From Alkalihalophilus pseudofirmus (GTDB lineage: Bacteria > Bacillota > Bacilli > Bacillales > Bacillaceae_D): a stretch of DNA of 64,000 nt. Positions within the stretch are counted from its first letter, which is position 1, and every line of letters begins with the position of its first letter. Both the position numbers and the translations under genes were made by a program. This document shows positions 16,291 to 25,819 of the stretch, one piece after another. The stretch lies in contig NZ_CP117835.1 in NCBI RefSeq assembly GCF_029094545.1, positions 4,010,001-4,074,000 on the forward strand. Reading direction: 5' to 3'. Under the pieces are notes generated by a model. The model was given only the letters and a program-made list of their open reading frames with translations, made no database searches and was not told the DNA's origin.

Positions 16291-16314
16291 ATTTAAAAAA
16301 ATTTATTTAAGAGG
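16285..16314 (+). promoter_or_regulatory. Hairpin covering the ribosome binding site of the Thr-rich gene
   Basis: CCTCTTA (16285-16291) pairs with TAAGAGG (16308-16314), which contains most of the Shine-Dalgarno GAGGAG (16311-16316). Formation would block translation of the gene at 16326. Confidence 0.6.
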
Positions 16315-16325
16315 AGAAATGGAAG

Positions 16326-16952
16326 ATGAAAAAAGCACAAAAATTATCAGTAGCAGTATTAACACTTATTTTATCTGTTAGCTTCACCACTGGTGCTATG
16401 GCTAATAATGGAAATGGAAATGGAAAAGGGTTAGAAACAGCACCTGGCCAAAGCGAGAACTTTTCTAAAGGAGTAACGACTGAAGTTATTGTTACAACAA
16501 ACGAAACTAAAGGTGTTGAGGTTAACTCAATAGAATCTGCTGTAACAGAGACTAAAACAGATACAGATATAACCGAAGAACGTGTTGTTATTAAAAGTAA
16601 TACTGAAAAACATCCTACAAAAAATGAGTATAGAGACGTTACTGTTACAGCAACAGTTCGAACTGTAACAACCTCAACTTGGGATGAAACTACAACTACT
16701 ACTACTACGACAGAAACTCCTGTAACTGTTATAGAGACCATTGAAACTACTATTACCCATCAAGGCGCTCCTGGAAGTAATGGTAAAGTTCTTAGCGAAT
16801 CAAGTAAATCTTCTGAGAAGAGAGTTGAAGGTGAACCAATAGTAACAGTGGCAACTACTACTACTAAAGGAGAACTTGAGACTTCTACGGTTACTGAACA
16901 AATTGACGAAAAAGAAGATAAATCAGGCTGGAAGATAGGCCATAATAATTAA
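16326..16952 (+). CDS. Secreted Thr/Val/Glu-rich protein, family unknown
   Basis: 208 residues. A clear Sec signal peptide (KK start, hydrophobic core VAVLTLILSVSF, cleavage after AMA near residue 26) leads to a mature protein with a short NGNGNGKG linker. The rest is extremely rich in Thr, Val, Glu and Ser, with alternating patterns such as EVIVTTNETKGVEV and TVTATVRTVTTSTW that look like beta-strands of a repetitive fold. No Cys, no LPXTG anchor and no transmembrane helix follow, so it is probably released or loosely wall-bound. I recognise no family. Its expression is probably governed by the tandem RNA leader. Confidence 0.75.
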   Translation: MKKAQKLSVAVLTLILSVSFTTGAMANNGNGNGKGLETAPGQSENFSKGVTTEVIVTTNETKGVEVNSIESAVTETKTDTDITEERVVIKSNTEKHPTKNEYRDVTVTATVRTVTTSTWDETTTTTTTTETPVTVIETIETTITHQGAPGSNGKVLSESSKSSEKRVEGEPIVTVATTTTKGELETSTVTEQIDEKEDKSGWKIGHNN

Positions 16953-16987
16953 ATTTGTTCCTCGGGTAAATTATATGAATGTTTAAG

Positions 16988-17014
16988 CCTCAGATGTTTG
17001 ATCTGAGGTTTTTC
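16988..17014 (+). terminator. Intrinsic terminator after the Thr-rich gene
   Basis: CCTCAGAT / ATCTGAGG with a 5-nt loop and TTTTT tail. Confidence 0.9.
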
Positions 17015-17090
17015 TCTTTCCTTTTTGAATAAACCCCTCCCTCTTTGTCCATAACTAGTACCATATACTAGTCTGCTAGGGGAGGATTGT

Positions 17091-17786
17091 ATGGAGCCGG
17101 GCTTTTGGGATATGTCGATTAAAATTGTAATAGGATTCTTTTTGCTTTTTTTGATTACTAGATTACTTGGCAAAACGACGATCCGTCATTTGACTCCGTT
17201 TGATTTTGTCTCAGCTATTGTATTATCAGAGCTGCTAGGTAATGGGATATTTGAGGTAAACGTCAGCATTTTCTATATTATTTACGTTGTTCTCTTATGG
17301 GGTTTTTTAATGATTATGATGGAGAAGTATTTGCTAAAGCACCGTTCTGTGAGGGGGCTTTTGGAAGGAAAGCCGTCTATCATCATTCGTAACGGAAAGA
17401 TTGACCGAGAGCAGCTTAAAAAAAACCGCATGAACATCAATCAGCTGCTTAGTTCACTGCGTCAAAGTGAAACCTTTTCTTTGCGCGAAGTGGCTTATGC
17501 GATTTTAGAGTCTAACGGTTCGATCAGTATTTTAAAGAAAAATAAATATCAAAAGGTAACCCTTGAAGACTTAAACCTACCTGTAAGCACTACTTATCTT
17601 TGCACCACATTAATTACAGATGGAGAAATTATAGAAGATAACTTAAAGGAGCTTGGGTTTAATCATGACTGGCTGATGAGTCAGCTAATCTCTCATGGCT
17701 ACAACCGGCCAGAAGATATCGTTTATGCTGATTGGCTGTATGACGATGGCATCTATATTGTGCCCTACCAATCAAAAGAAGCATAG
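17091..17786 (+). CDS. DUF421 (YetF-like) membrane protein
   Basis: 231 residues. About three N-terminal membrane segments (MSIKIVIGFFLLFLITRLLG; VSIFYIIYVVLLWGFLMIMM) precede a cytoplasmic part with LEGKPSIIIRNGKID and NINQLLSSLRQ...FSLREVAYAILESNGSISI, the hallmark of the YetF/YkjA/YrbG family. AGGGGAGG precedes the ATG. Several paralogs occur in sporulating Bacilli, some tied to spores; the role is not established. A hairpin overlapping the stop (AAGCATAGAAG / CTTCTATGCTT, 17779-17824) separates it from the convergent aminotransferase. Confidence 0.85.
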   Translation: MEPGFWDMSIKIVIGFFLLFLITRLLGKTTIRHLTPFDFVSAIVLSELLGNGIFEVNVSIFYIIYVVLLWGFLMIMMEKYLLKHRSVRGLLEGKPSIIIRNGKIDREQLKKNRMNINQLLSSLRQSETFSLREVAYAILESNGSISILKKNKYQKVTLEDLNLPVSTTYLCTTLITDGEIIEDNLKELGFNHDWLMSQLISHGYNRPEDIVYADWLYDDGIYIVPYQSKEA

Positions 17787-17832
17787 AAGACCTCGTTTCA
17801 TCAAGATTCGAGACTTCTATGCTTATTAATTG

Positions 17833-19020
17833 TTAAGACTTATTTAGTACGTTAGCAAGCAGCTTAACTCCCTCTACAAGCTCGTCTTCAGATGCATAGC
17901 TAAAGGAAAGCCTCAAGTATGCTGCTTTCTCATCGGCAGGTAAGAAAAAGTACTTTCCAGGGACATATGCAACTCCCGCATCAAGTGCCTGCTCTAACAA
18001 ATGATCCGTATCCACACCATCAGCCCTCACCCAAATAAAGTACCCTCCTTTTGGGACAAACCAGGACACTGAATCAGGCAGATGCTCTTCAAGCGCTGAG
18101 ATCACCACGTCACGTTTTTGTTGATAGGCAGTACGTAATGTATCGAGGCGTTCGTTCAAATTAATCTGTTCCAAATAAGCAGCCATTGATGCTTCGGCAA
18201 ATGGATGATCTAAATCTTTTTTAAACCAATTAAGAGCTTCCGTACATTCTTGTGCCGCTGCAACCCAGCCGATTCGCATGCCGGGAGCGACTACTTTTGA
18301 CAACGAGCCTACATGTAAAACACGATTCGATTGATCCAATGACTTAAGCGTGGCTTCTGACTTCTCAAAATATAAATCTCCGTACGCATCATCTTCTAAA
18401 ACTAGAAAATTATACTCTTCAGCCAGCTTCATCACATGCTTGCGTCGTGCTGCAGTCATCGTCGTACCTGTTGGATTATGAAAAGTTGGTATCGTATATA
18501 AAAGACGAGGGAGCGGCAAACCCTTCTTTGTACGTTCTGCTAGTATTTCTTCTAATTTCTCTGTTTGAAGCCCGTGCTCATCAATTGGGATGCTGATAAA
18601 ATGGTTCGTGTAGTTTTGAAAGATTTCAAGTGCCTCCATATAAGTAGGAGATTCAACAGCCACTACACTATCCTCATCAATGAAAACCCGGGCAATCAGA
18701 TCAATCGCTTGGCAGGCACCAGAGGTAATCAACAGTTCCTCTTCTTCTACATCCATGCCGCGCTCTTTCAATCGATGAGTAATCTGCGCTTTTAATTGGT
18801 CCATTCTAGGGCTGCCAAGATAGTGCAAAGGCAGGTCCCCCTCTTCTTCGAGCAGTCTGTTCACTGCCTTCTTCAACTGCTCTACAGGCACTAAAGAGGG
18901 ATCAGGATACCCTGAAGAAAGACGTATACACTTCTCTGGCAGCTGAGGCATCCAGCTTCCCGGAGGATCATTTTGAAGAGCTGGTTTACTATGCTTTGAT
19001 AAAAAAGATTCAATGTTCAC
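17833..19020 (-). CDS. PLP-dependent class I/II aminotransferase
   Basis: 395 residues, fold type I. The PLP lysine lies in HVGSLSKVVAPGMRIGW; the cofactor Asp and Tyr lie in VLEDDAYGDLYF; PTFHNPTG carries the conserved Asn. It resembles the LysN/2-aminoadipate or valine-pyruvate type aminotransferases related to MocR regulators, but it lacks an HTH domain. Start codon is GTG with AGGAG 8 nt upstream. Substrate cannot be assigned. It stands 97 bp from the next gene and has its own transcription context. Confidence 0.85.
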   Translation of the reverse strand: MNIESFLSKHSKPALQNDPPGSWMPQLPEKCIRLSSGYPDPSLVPVEQLKKAVNRLLEEEGDLPLHYLGSPRMDQLKAQITHRLKERGMDVEEEELLITSGACQAIDLIARVFIDEDSVVAVESPTYMEALEIFQNYTNHFISIPIDEHGLQTEKLEEILAERTKKGLPLPRLLYTIPTFHNPTGTTMTAARRKHVMKLAEEYNFLVLEDDAYGDLYFEKSEATLKSLDQSNRVLHVGSLSKVVAPGMRIGWVAAAQECTEALNWFKKDLDHPFAEASMAAYLEQINLNERLDTLRTAYQQKRDVVISALEEHLPDSVSWFVPKGGYFIWVRADGVDTDHLLEQALDAGVAYVPGKYFFLPADEKAAYLRLSFSYASEDELVEGVKLLANVLNKS

Positions 19021-19067
19021 ATTATCACTCCTATATGATCACAGACATTATTCGTCATAACATAATG

Positions 19068-19094
19068 AAAAGCATTGGTGTTTGCCAATGCTTT
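19068..19094 (-). terminator. Intrinsic terminator of the yjiH-like gene
   Basis: AAAGCATTGG / CCAATGCTTT hairpin with a 7-nt loop, directly downstream of the yjiH-like stop. Confidence 0.8.
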
Positions 19095-19116
19095 CCTTTG
19101 TTACACAGTATATCAT

Positions 19117-20508
19117 TTAGAAAAAGAAAAGATGAGCCATTGCCGCTGCAACCGGCAAGGTAATAATCGTTCTTTGTAAGAAAATCACAAATAATTGAAC
19201 GAAGGAAAGAGGAATTTTTGATTTTAATAACAGAATACCAATCTCCGACATATAAATTAATTGCGTTAATGACATAACCCCAATCACAAAACGAGTCAGT
19301 TCAGATTCAATGCCGCTTCCGATAACAGCCGGCAGGAACATATCAGCAAACCCAACGATCATCGCAGGTGCTGCAGCTTCAGCTTCTGGAATACCAAGCA
19401 GCTGGAGGAACGGGACAAATGGATAAGACAAGTACGTAAAGATTGGCGTAAATTCTGCAATAATGAGCGCAATTGTTCCAAGCGCCATGACTAATGGAAT
19501 TAAAGCAAACCAAATATCAATGACATTTTTTACACCGCCCCATGCAACACTGCGGTAGCTTTTTACTTCGCTCGCTTTTTCCACCGCTTTTTGCACGCCC
19601 CATTTAAAGCTGGACACACCTTCTGGCACTACTTCATCAATTTGTTTTCCTATAGGCTCATAATACGTGTCCTTCTTCCATGACAACGGAGGAATTCTCG
19701 GGCATATTACCGCTGCCACAATTCCCGTTATAATAACCGTGAAGTAAAACTGAATAAACATATGATTAATATCTAAAAACGTCGCAATAACCAAACTAAA
19801 TGCAATTGAGGCAATCGAAAAGTTAGTCGCTACAACCGATGCTTCCCGCTTCGTATAGTATCCTGATTCATACTGCTGTGTGGTCAGCAATACTCCAACG
19901 GTTCCGCTTCCCATCCAGGATGCAAGCGCATCGACAGAAGAACGTCCAGGCAGCTTGAATAATGGATGCATAATTTTACGAACCAAGGAACCAATAAAGT
20001 CCATAAGCCCAAATTGAAGCAATAAAGGCATAAACAGACAAGCAAATAAAAACCAAACCATTAATACAGGAATTAAATCATACAATACGACACCGCCTGT
20101 AAATTCAGACGAAACCACCCCTGGTCCCATCTCGGTTAACGTCATAACAGCAAATGCAGCCCCTAGACATCTAAGAACAAGCCAGAGCGGTGATACATCG
20201 AATAATCCTTTTAGAAAAGCATTCTTTTGAATAAAGCTTGGGCTTGTCCCCTTCACTAGCAAACTACCGGCAGCTGATGCACATAAAACAGTGGTCATAA
20301 AGAGCGGGATGTAATCAGCAATCGCACTCTGCAAGCCATCTGCAAGAATCCCTAACCCAATTGTCACTTTATCATTTATGGAAATCGGCACTAAAAAGAG
20401 CAGCACTCCAATTAAGGATGGCAGCCAGAATTTCATATATTGTTTGGCCGTGTATTCTTTTGTATAAGATGACGTTTGTTCTGTATGCTGTAATGATTTA
20501 GCTCCCAT
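19117..20508 (-). CDS. YjiH family membrane protein (nucleoside-recognition/Gate domain)
   Basis: 463 residues with about ten hydrophobic segments. The GSGTVGVLLTTQQYESGYYTKREA segment (seen as WMGSGTVGVLLTTQQYESG) and FADMFLPAVIGSGI are typical of YjiH proteins with Gate domains. Start at ATG 20508 with AGGAG 8 nt upstream; an earlier TTG (20529) has no site. The transported substrate is unknown. Related Gate proteins include SpmA/SpmB and nucleoside transporters. Confidence 0.82.
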   Translation of the reverse strand: MGAKSLQHTEQTSSYTKEYTAKQYMKFWLPSLIGVLLFLVPISINDKVTIGLGILADGLQSAIADYIPLFMTTVLCASAAGSLLVKGTSPSFIQKNAFLKGLFDVSPLWLVLRCLGAAFAVMTLTEMGPGVVSSEFTGGVVLYDLIPVLMVWFLFACLFMPLLLQFGLMDFIGSLVRKIMHPLFKLPGRSSVDALASWMGSGTVGVLLTTQQYESGYYTKREASVVATNFSIASIAFSLVIATFLDINHMFIQFYFTVIITGIVAAVICPRIPPLSWKKDTYYEPIGKQIDEVVPEGVSSFKWGVQKAVEKASEVKSYRSVAWGGVKNVIDIWFALIPLVMALGTIALIIAEFTPIFTYLSYPFVPFLQLLGIPEAEAAAPAMIVGFADMFLPAVIGSGIESELTRFVIGVMSLTQLIYMSEIGILLLKSKIPLSFVQLFVIFLQRTIITLPVAAAMAHLFFF

Positions 20509-20697
20509 TTTTTTCTCTCCTATAGTCAATAAATTGTATATCTAATACATGAAATAATGATTTTATCTTTATAATATTTAATAATATATCATTAACATGT
20601 ATAAATATTCAATAGCTTGAGAGAATTTTATTTGAAAAATGATTATGTAAATAATTATTCTATTTAGAGCAACACTATAATGAAAGGAGTGAATACC

Positions 20698-21711
20698 ATG
20701 TGTGCGTTTCCTAGTCGAAAGCATGTAAAAGATTTATCACCTACTGAAGTGTCTAATATCTGGTCTTCCTATTTGAAAAATAGTATGGAACATCAGTTTT
20801 TTCGTTATTTCTTCATGACTGCAGATGATAAAGAAACCAAACAAATCATTAAAAAGATGCTTCTTCATTCTCAAAAAAATATGAAGCAGCTTAAGAAAAC
20901 CTTTAGTGACTATAAAGTAACCCTCCCTATCGGCTTTACCGAAAAAGATATGAATGTTCATGCTGGCAAGCTATTCGGTGATTCGTTTATATTGTACTTT
21001 TGCCAGGACATCACATTATTATCGATGACCACCTATTCAAGTGCATTATCTGACTGTGAAAATACTGACGTTCGCGATCATTTTCAAAAGTGTATGCAGT
21101 TTACGTGTGAGATACAAAATGACATTGTGAAAGTATTAGTAAGAAAAGGTCTCTACATAGAGTCTCCTCAAGTGGCACTCGATTCTAAAGTGGAGTTTGT
21201 GGAGAGTAAAACATACCTTACAGAACGGCTAAGTGAACACAGACCATTAAATGTCGCGGAAATCGCTAATCTAACAAGGATTACACACCGTGCACAATTT
21301 TCCAAAATGGTGATGACAGCCTTTGGGCAAACAACTTCTACAAAAGAGCTGAAAAAACATTTTCAAAAAGGGCAAAAAGGCTTGCAATATGCGATAGATC
21401 AGCTAAATGAGATTTTCACGAAAGAAAATATTCCTTTGGCTGCATCTGGTCATTATAAGATTAACCCAGTACAAACCTCTCCTTTTTCAGACAAGCTGAT
21501 GTTGTTCTTTGTGAATACTTGTCTTGGAATGTACTGTTTTGTGATGATCACCCAAGCTATGAATTCCAGCTTACGGACAGATCTGTTTATCAAACTCACA
21601 AAAGTATCTCTTGGGTTTAGAAAGTATTACGGGGAAGGTTTATTTTTGATGATTGAAAATCAGTGGCTAGAAGAACCTCCTCAAGCGGTTGATCGGAAGG
21701 TCTCTACATAA
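20698..21711 (+). CDS. DUF3231 family protein
   Basis: 337 residues forming two related four-helix halves (about 1-165 and 175-335). Each begins with LSPTEVSNIWSSYLKNSME- or LNVAEIANLTRIT-type helices, and carries a GDSFILYFCQDITLLSMTTY segment typical of the DUF3231 ferritin-like family found in spore formers. ATG 20698 is preferred (AAGGAG 9 nt upstream) over ATG 20680, which has no site. Members are often in Bacillus genomes in several copies; the function is not established and no metal-ligand set is obvious to me. Confidence 0.82.
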   Translation: MCAFPSRKHVKDLSPTEVSNIWSSYLKNSMEHQFFRYFFMTADDKETKQIIKKMLLHSQKNMKQLKKTFSDYKVTLPIGFTEKDMNVHAGKLFGDSFILYFCQDITLLSMTTYSSALSDCENTDVRDHFQKCMQFTCEIQNDIVKVLVRKGLYIESPQVALDSKVEFVESKTYLTERLSEHRPLNVAEIANLTRITHRAQFSKMVMTAFGQTTSTKELKKHFQKGQKGLQYAIDQLNEIFTKENIPLAASGHYKINPVQTSPFSDKLMLFFVNTCLGMYCFVMITQAMNSSLRTDLFIKLTKVSLGFRKYYGEGLFLMIENQWLEEPPQAVDRKVST

Positions 21712-21718
21712 TGATGCA

Positions 21719-21752
21719 AAACAGACTGCCCCAATTTTTCACCGCAGTCTGT
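21719..21752 (+). terminator. Intrinsic terminator after DUF3231
   Basis: AACAGACTGC / GCAGTCTGTT with a 14-nt loop and a TTTCTG tail. Confidence 0.75.
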
Positions 21753-21806
21753 TTCTGTGAGAAGTATTGTGACTTGCCAATAGCAATTGGTTCAATGAGA
21801 GGTTAC

Positions 21807-22307
21807 CTACAGTTCATACCCTTTACCTCTTCCTAGAGGGTTGATAATCACTGTCCCCATGTTCGGAATTCTTCCTAGCCCTGCTCCTTCTGGAAAGCTA
21901 TGAGCTATGATTACTTGATTTGTCCCTGCAGCAGGCTTAGATTCTAAATTTAACGTGACCTTATTTAACACTTGCTCTATCTCTCCACTAGACGGGCTGT
22001 CACTAAGTTGATACACCTCGGTCCATAAAGGATCTACTTCGACATTCGCGCTTCCAAAAGCAAGCAGTGCTGTTTCTATCGTTCTACAAAAGGGACTGGC
22101 GATGACCGGGAAGGAAATTGGTATTTGCAAGTTCCGTAATACTTCTCCATAAGCAACGGCTTGCCTTCTCCCAGTAGTAGATAAATTTCTTTGAGTAGAA
22201 CAGGCTTCAACCAACCAATTTGGCTGATCCACGCCAATTGTTGCTTCCCCGTGTCTAGCATATAAGATACAGCCCCCTTCTTGAATCATTTCAAGGAATG
22301 ATCTCAT
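21807..22307 (-). CDS. Histidine phosphatase superfamily protein
   Basis: 166 residues. The catalytic RHG motif is at residues 18-20 (LYARHGEA), a conserved Arg-type segment at SPFCRTIETA, and the second catalytic His in VIIAHSFPEGAG. It lacks the larger insertions of phosphoglycerate mutases, so it is a small phosphatase of unknown substrate. AAGGGGGG serves as ribosome binding site. Confidence 0.82.
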   Translation of the reverse strand: MRSFLEMIQEGGCILYARHGEATIGVDQPNWLVEACSTQRNLSTTGRRQAVAYGEVLRNLQIPISFPVIASPFCRTIETALLAFGSANVEVDPLWTEVYQLSDSPSSGEIEQVLNKVTLNLESKPAAGTNQVIIAHSFPEGAGLGRIPNMGTVIINPLGRGKGYEL

Positions 22308-22410
22308 TAATCAAAGCCCCCCTTTTATTGCATCTATCATTCATTTATATGATATTGTGCTCTATATTTTGTCATGGATATTTTAACGGGAGTAATTGAA
22401 AAACAAATAA

Positions 22411-22440
22411 AGCAAACGAGGCATTCACCTCGTTTGCTTT
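22411..22440 (-). terminator. Intrinsic terminator of mqo
   Basis: AAAGCAAACGAGG / CCTCGTTTGCTTT with a 6-nt loop, then a T-rich minus-strand run, 6 nt after the mqo stop. Confidence 0.9.
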
Positions 22441-22445
22441 GAATA

Positions 22446-23945
22446 TTATGCAAATACCGGCTCTTCTACACCCAAACCAAGGATTTGAGAAGTAGAAGCA
22501 TGAACCTGGTCAAAAAGCTCTGGGTTCACTTCTGGTGACACTCCGTACGTTGGAAGCATCTCTTTAAGTTTTGGCTCCCATTCGTTCATGCGCTCTGGGA
22601 AACATTTTTGGAATACTTCAATCATGACGTGAACAGCTGTAGAAGCGCCTGGTGAGGCTCCTAGTAATGCTGCCACTGAGCCATCAGATGCACTCACTAC
22701 TTCTGTTCCAAATTGCAGCGTTCCCATGCCAGCCTCTGTATCTTTAATTACCTGCACACGCTGTCCTGCAACTACTACTTCCCAATCTTCACTCTTGGCG
22801 TTTGGCATAAATTCGCGCAGTTCATCCATACGCTGTTCATTTGATAACATCACTTGCTGAATAAGATATTTTGTTAATGACATCTCTTTCATACCTGCAG
22901 CAAGCATCGTCAATACATTATTAGGTTTGACAGAACCAATTAAATCAAGGTTTGAACCTGTTTTCAAAAATTTCGGCGAGAACCCGGCAAACGGTCCAAA
23001 CAACAGCGATTTTTTATTATCAATATATCTCGTATCCAGATGCGGAACAGACATCGGAGGAGCCCCGACTTTTGCTTTACCGTATACTTTGGCATGGTGC
23101 CTCTCTACAACTTTTGGATTCTTACAGACCATAAATAATCCGCTTACAGGAAATCCTCCAATATGCTTGGATTCAGGAATACCTGTCTTTTGAAGAAGAG
23201 GGAGACTGCCTCCGCCCGCACCGATGAAAACAAATTTAGCAATGTGATACTCAATGTTTCCAGTCGAATCATCCTGAATCTTAACTTCCCATCTACCGTC
23301 ATCCATACGCTTAAAGTCTTCAACAGTATGTTTATATTTAGTTTCTACATTTTGTTTTTGTAAGTGATCAAATAACATCCGTGTTAAGGCACCGAAATTA
23401 ACATCTGTTCCAGAATCAATTTTCGTTGCCGCGATCGGTTCATTCTCTTTGCGCCCTTCCATAATGAGCGGAACCCATTCCTTCAATTTCGCTGGATCCT
23501 CTGAGAATTCCATCCCTTTAAACAGCGGGTGTTTTGATAGCGCTTCCAAACGATTTCTAAGGAACGCTACATTATTTTCCCCTTGAACTAAGCTGATATG
23601 AGGAATTGGCATAATAAACTCTTCTGGGTTACGGATTAACTGCTGGTTTACAAGATATGCCCAAAATTGTCTTGAAAGGTGAAACTGTTCATTAATTTTG
23701 ATTGCTTTGTCTACATCAATGGATCCATCAGGTTTCTCAGACGTATAGTTAAGTTCACATAACGCCGCATGACCCGTCCCTGCATTATTCCATTCATTCG
23801 AGCTTTCTTCTCCTGCCTTTGCCAGCTTCTCAAATACTTTGATTTCCAACTCCGGCGCTAACTCTCTTAACATTGAACCCAAAGTCGCGCTCATAACTCC
23901 TGCACCAATTAAGATCACATCTGTTTCTCTCCGAATGCTGCTCAT
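22446..23945 (-). CDS. mqo: Malate:quinone oxidoreductase
   Basis: 499 residues, a membrane-peripheral FAD enzyme oxidising malate to oxaloacetate with electron transfer to the quinone pool. The FAD-binding GxGxxS-type motif is at [14 protein letters not shown]; further family motifs are [38 protein letters not shown] and [10 protein letters not shown]. Length matches the family (~500). ATG 23945 chosen over the upstream GTG-like extension because AAGGGTGG precedes it. The gene provides a malate oxidation route to the quinone pool independent of NAD-linked malate dehydrogenase. Confidence 0.95.
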   Translation of the reverse strand: MSSIRRETDVILIGAGVMSATLGSMLRELAPELEIKVFEKLAKAGEESSNEWNNAGTGHAALCELNYTSEKPDGSIDVDKAIKINEQFHLSRQFWAYLVNQQLIRNPEEFIMPIPHISLVQGENNVAFLRNRLEALSKHPLFKGMEFSEDPAKLKEWVPLIMEGRKENEPIAATKIDSGTDVNFGALTRMLFDHLQKQNVETKYKHTVEDFKRMDDGRWEVKIQDDSTGNIEYHIAKFVFIGAGGGSLPLLQKTGIPESKHIGGFPVSGLFMVCKNPKVVERHHAKVYGKAKVGAPPMSVPHLDTRYIDNKKSLLFGPFAGFSPKFLKTGSNLDLIGSVKPNNVLTMLAAGMKEMSLTKYLIQQVMLSNEQRMDELREFMPNAKSEDWEVVVAGQRVQVIKDTEAGMGTLQFGTEVVSASDGSVAALLGASPGASTAVHVMIEVFQKCFPERMNEWEPKLKEMLPTYGVSPEVNPELFDQVHASTSQILGLGVEEPVFA

Positions 23946-24267
23946 GATAACCACCCTTATCCTCTAGTTTTCAAAAAAGAGTAGGCGCTCCTCCTTAGGT
24001 GTCACAAAAAAAGCAAGGCCCACCCAGCCACACAAACCTATATCTCTAATCTCACTTTTACCTACTATTCTATCATATTTATATTATACTGATGTATGGC
24101 CATAAAAATCTACCATTATCTGATAATTTCAAACTAATTAGTCTGTTGATGGCGTAAAATACTGCTAAAGGCTCACCTTTTTTTAAAAAAATTCTTTTCT
24201 TATTTTTTTATTTTCAGCTTCTACATTCTATGCAATAAAGCAAAAATCGAGCACTATATTTATGGAA
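23946..24267. other. Gene-free stretch upstream of mqo
   Basis: About 320 bases, AT-rich with a poly-A/T run near 24008 and 24180-24200. I find no ORF with a ribosome binding site and no clear promoter or RNA structure beyond the terminator at its right end. Confidence 0.5.
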
Positions 24268-24313
24268 AAGAGACGACCCGTTTGCTTTTATAAGCTTACA
24301 TATCGTCTCTTCT
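24266..24313 (-). terminator. Probable terminator of the YiaA/B gene
   Basis: AAGAGACGA and TCGTCTCTT pair across a ~28-nt loop directly after the stop codon. Confidence 0.6.
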
Positions 24314-24316
24314 TTC

Positions 24317-24790
24317 TTACTCACGCTCTCTTGCCACTTGTGTGTCTCTAATGTTTTTTTGCACAGTAATCGCTGCAAAGATACTTAGAACAAATGAGAT
24401 ACCATAAAACCCTTTTTCACTAAGAATAATACTGCCCGCATTGTATAATCCGATGGCCATTAAGGACACCGCTACGATAAGAGCTAACCAGCTGATCCCG
24501 TAATAAATTCCTGTTACAGGAATCCCTTCTTCTTTATCACGTACCGCTTTTTGAAGCGATACAGCTGCATAAAGACCGAATACTAATATGGCAAAATAAT
24601 ATCCTTTTTCATTTAATTCCATCGTCGCATTAAACAATCCAATAAGATAAGCAGAAACACCGACCAACAAAGCTGCCCAGCTTGCTCCTTTAAAGGCTGC
24701 AGTCGGTTCCCCTTCTTTTCTCTCTACTTTTACCTTCACATCACGCGGTTCGTCCTTTGTTAGAAACGGGCTTTCATTGCTATCAGCCAT
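24317..24790 (-). CDS. YiaA/YiaB family inner membrane protein
   Basis: 157 residues. After a charged ~30-residue N-terminus there are four membrane helices arranged as two similar pairs: GASWAALLVGVSAYLIGLFN with EKGYYFAILVFGLYAAVSLQK, and GISWLALIVAVSLMAIGLYN with EKGFYGISFVLSIFAAITVQK. Each pair ends with a short R-D motif (AVRDKEE, NIRDTQ), which is characteristic of the YiaA/YiaB domain. Function unknown. GGGGAG precedes the ATG. Confidence 0.85.
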   Translation of the reverse strand: MADSNESPFLTKDEPRDVKVKVERKEGEPTAAFKGASWAALLVGVSAYLIGLFNATMELNEKGYYFAILVFGLYAAVSLQKAVRDKEEGIPVTGIYYGISWLALIVAVSLMAIGLYNAGSIILSEKGFYGISFVLSIFAAITVQKNIRDTQVARERE

Positions 24791-25119
24791 TTCACTTCTC
24801 CCCTTTACATTCGATCAAACTCGAGACATCTGCATCTTCAACTATTATATCAATTTTTAGAAAAAATAGGTGAGAATAGAAAGAAGATGCAGCCTTTATT
24901 TTAAAGTTACAGGTTACAATGCATATTCATTAAGAAGTTCTTGTATTCATGTTAAAATTTTTAGGAGCTTTAACTTTCTTCTTATGTTTATTCCCCTGCA
25001 AAAAATAAAAAAATTATTTCATTTACGTTTATTAATTGAGAGAAAGGCTAAAGCTTAATAAGGGCAATGATTCTGCAGTACCGTCTTTTCGTCATGATAA
25101 AATAGACGAGCATGAATCC

Positions 25120-25167
25120 TTGACAAATAGGATTTATTATTTAATAATTGGTATATAATTAGAATGA
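25120..25167 (+). promoter_or_regulatory. ahpC promoter with candidate PerR box
   Basis: TTGACA (25120-25125), a 17-bp spacer and AATAAT (25143-25148). Just downstream, ATATAATTAGAATGA (25153-25167) matches the PerR consensus at about 10 of 14 informative positions. Peroxide derepression of ahpCF is established in B. subtilis; here it is inferred. The ~330 bp upstream to the YiaA/B start shows nothing else I recognise. Confidence 0.55.
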
Positions 25168-25241
25168 TTACATTTAAGAGAGTTGTTTTCAGCTCTCTAT
25201 CATTCTTAAAATCTATTTCATTTTCTAGGAGGAATTTTCAC

Positions 25242-25805
25242 ATGTCACTAATCGGTAAAGAAGTACTACCATTCAGCGCAAAAGCATTTAAAGATGGCGA
25301 GTTCATCGACGTTACAAACGAAAGCTTAAAAGGTCAATGGAGCATTTTCTGCTTCTACCCAGCAGATTTCACATTCGTATGCCCAACTGAACTTGAAGAT
25401 CTTCAAAATGAATATGAAAACTTAAAAGCTCTTGGAGTAGAAGTTTACTCTGTTTCTACAGATACTCACTTTACTCACAAAGGCTGGCACGATAGTTCTG
25501 AGACAATCGGTAAAATCAAATATGCAATGATCGGTGACCCTTCTCAAACAGTTTCTCGTAACTTCGAAGTACTAAACGAAGAAGAAGGTCTTGCTGATCG
25601 TGGAACATTCATCATCGACCCAGATGGTGTTATCCAAACTGTTGAAATTAACGCAGGCGGAATTGGCCGTGATGCAAGTACGTTAGTAAACAAAGTTAAA
25701 GCAGCTCAATATGTACGCAACAATCCAGGTGAAGTTTGCCCAGCTAAATGGGAAGAGGGTTCTGAAACTCTTAAGCCAAGCCTTGATCTAGTAGGTAAAA
25801 TCTAA
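25242..25805 (+). CDS. ahpC: Alkyl hydroperoxide reductase, peroxiredoxin subunit AhpC
   Basis: 187 residues, 2-Cys peroxiredoxin. Peroxidatic Cys47 is in DFTFVCPTE and resolving Cys166 in [11 protein letters not shown] 25242 follows AGGAGG by 9 nt; an upstream in-frame extension to 25164 lies before the ribosome binding site and is not conserved in character. It reduces hydrogen and organic peroxides, and is recycled by AhpF, whose gene starts 14 nt downstream. Confidence 0.97.
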   Translation: MSLIGKEVLPFSAKAFKDGEFIDVTNESLKGQWSIFCFYPADFTFVCPTELEDLQNEYENLKALGVEVYSVSTDTHFTHKGWHDSSETIGKIKYAMIGDPSQTVSRNFEVLNEEEGLADRGTFIIDPDGVIQTVEINAGGIGRDASTLVNKVKAAQYVRNNPGEVCPAKWEEGSETLKPSLDLVGKI

Positions 25806-25819
25806 GGAGTGCAATAAAC

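Noticed and set aside
16307-16741. 144-codon Val/Ser-rich frame opposite the Thr-rich gene
   Set aside because: Complement of ACT/ACA-type Thr codons; no start signals, while the plus-strand protein has a signal peptide and ribosome binding site.
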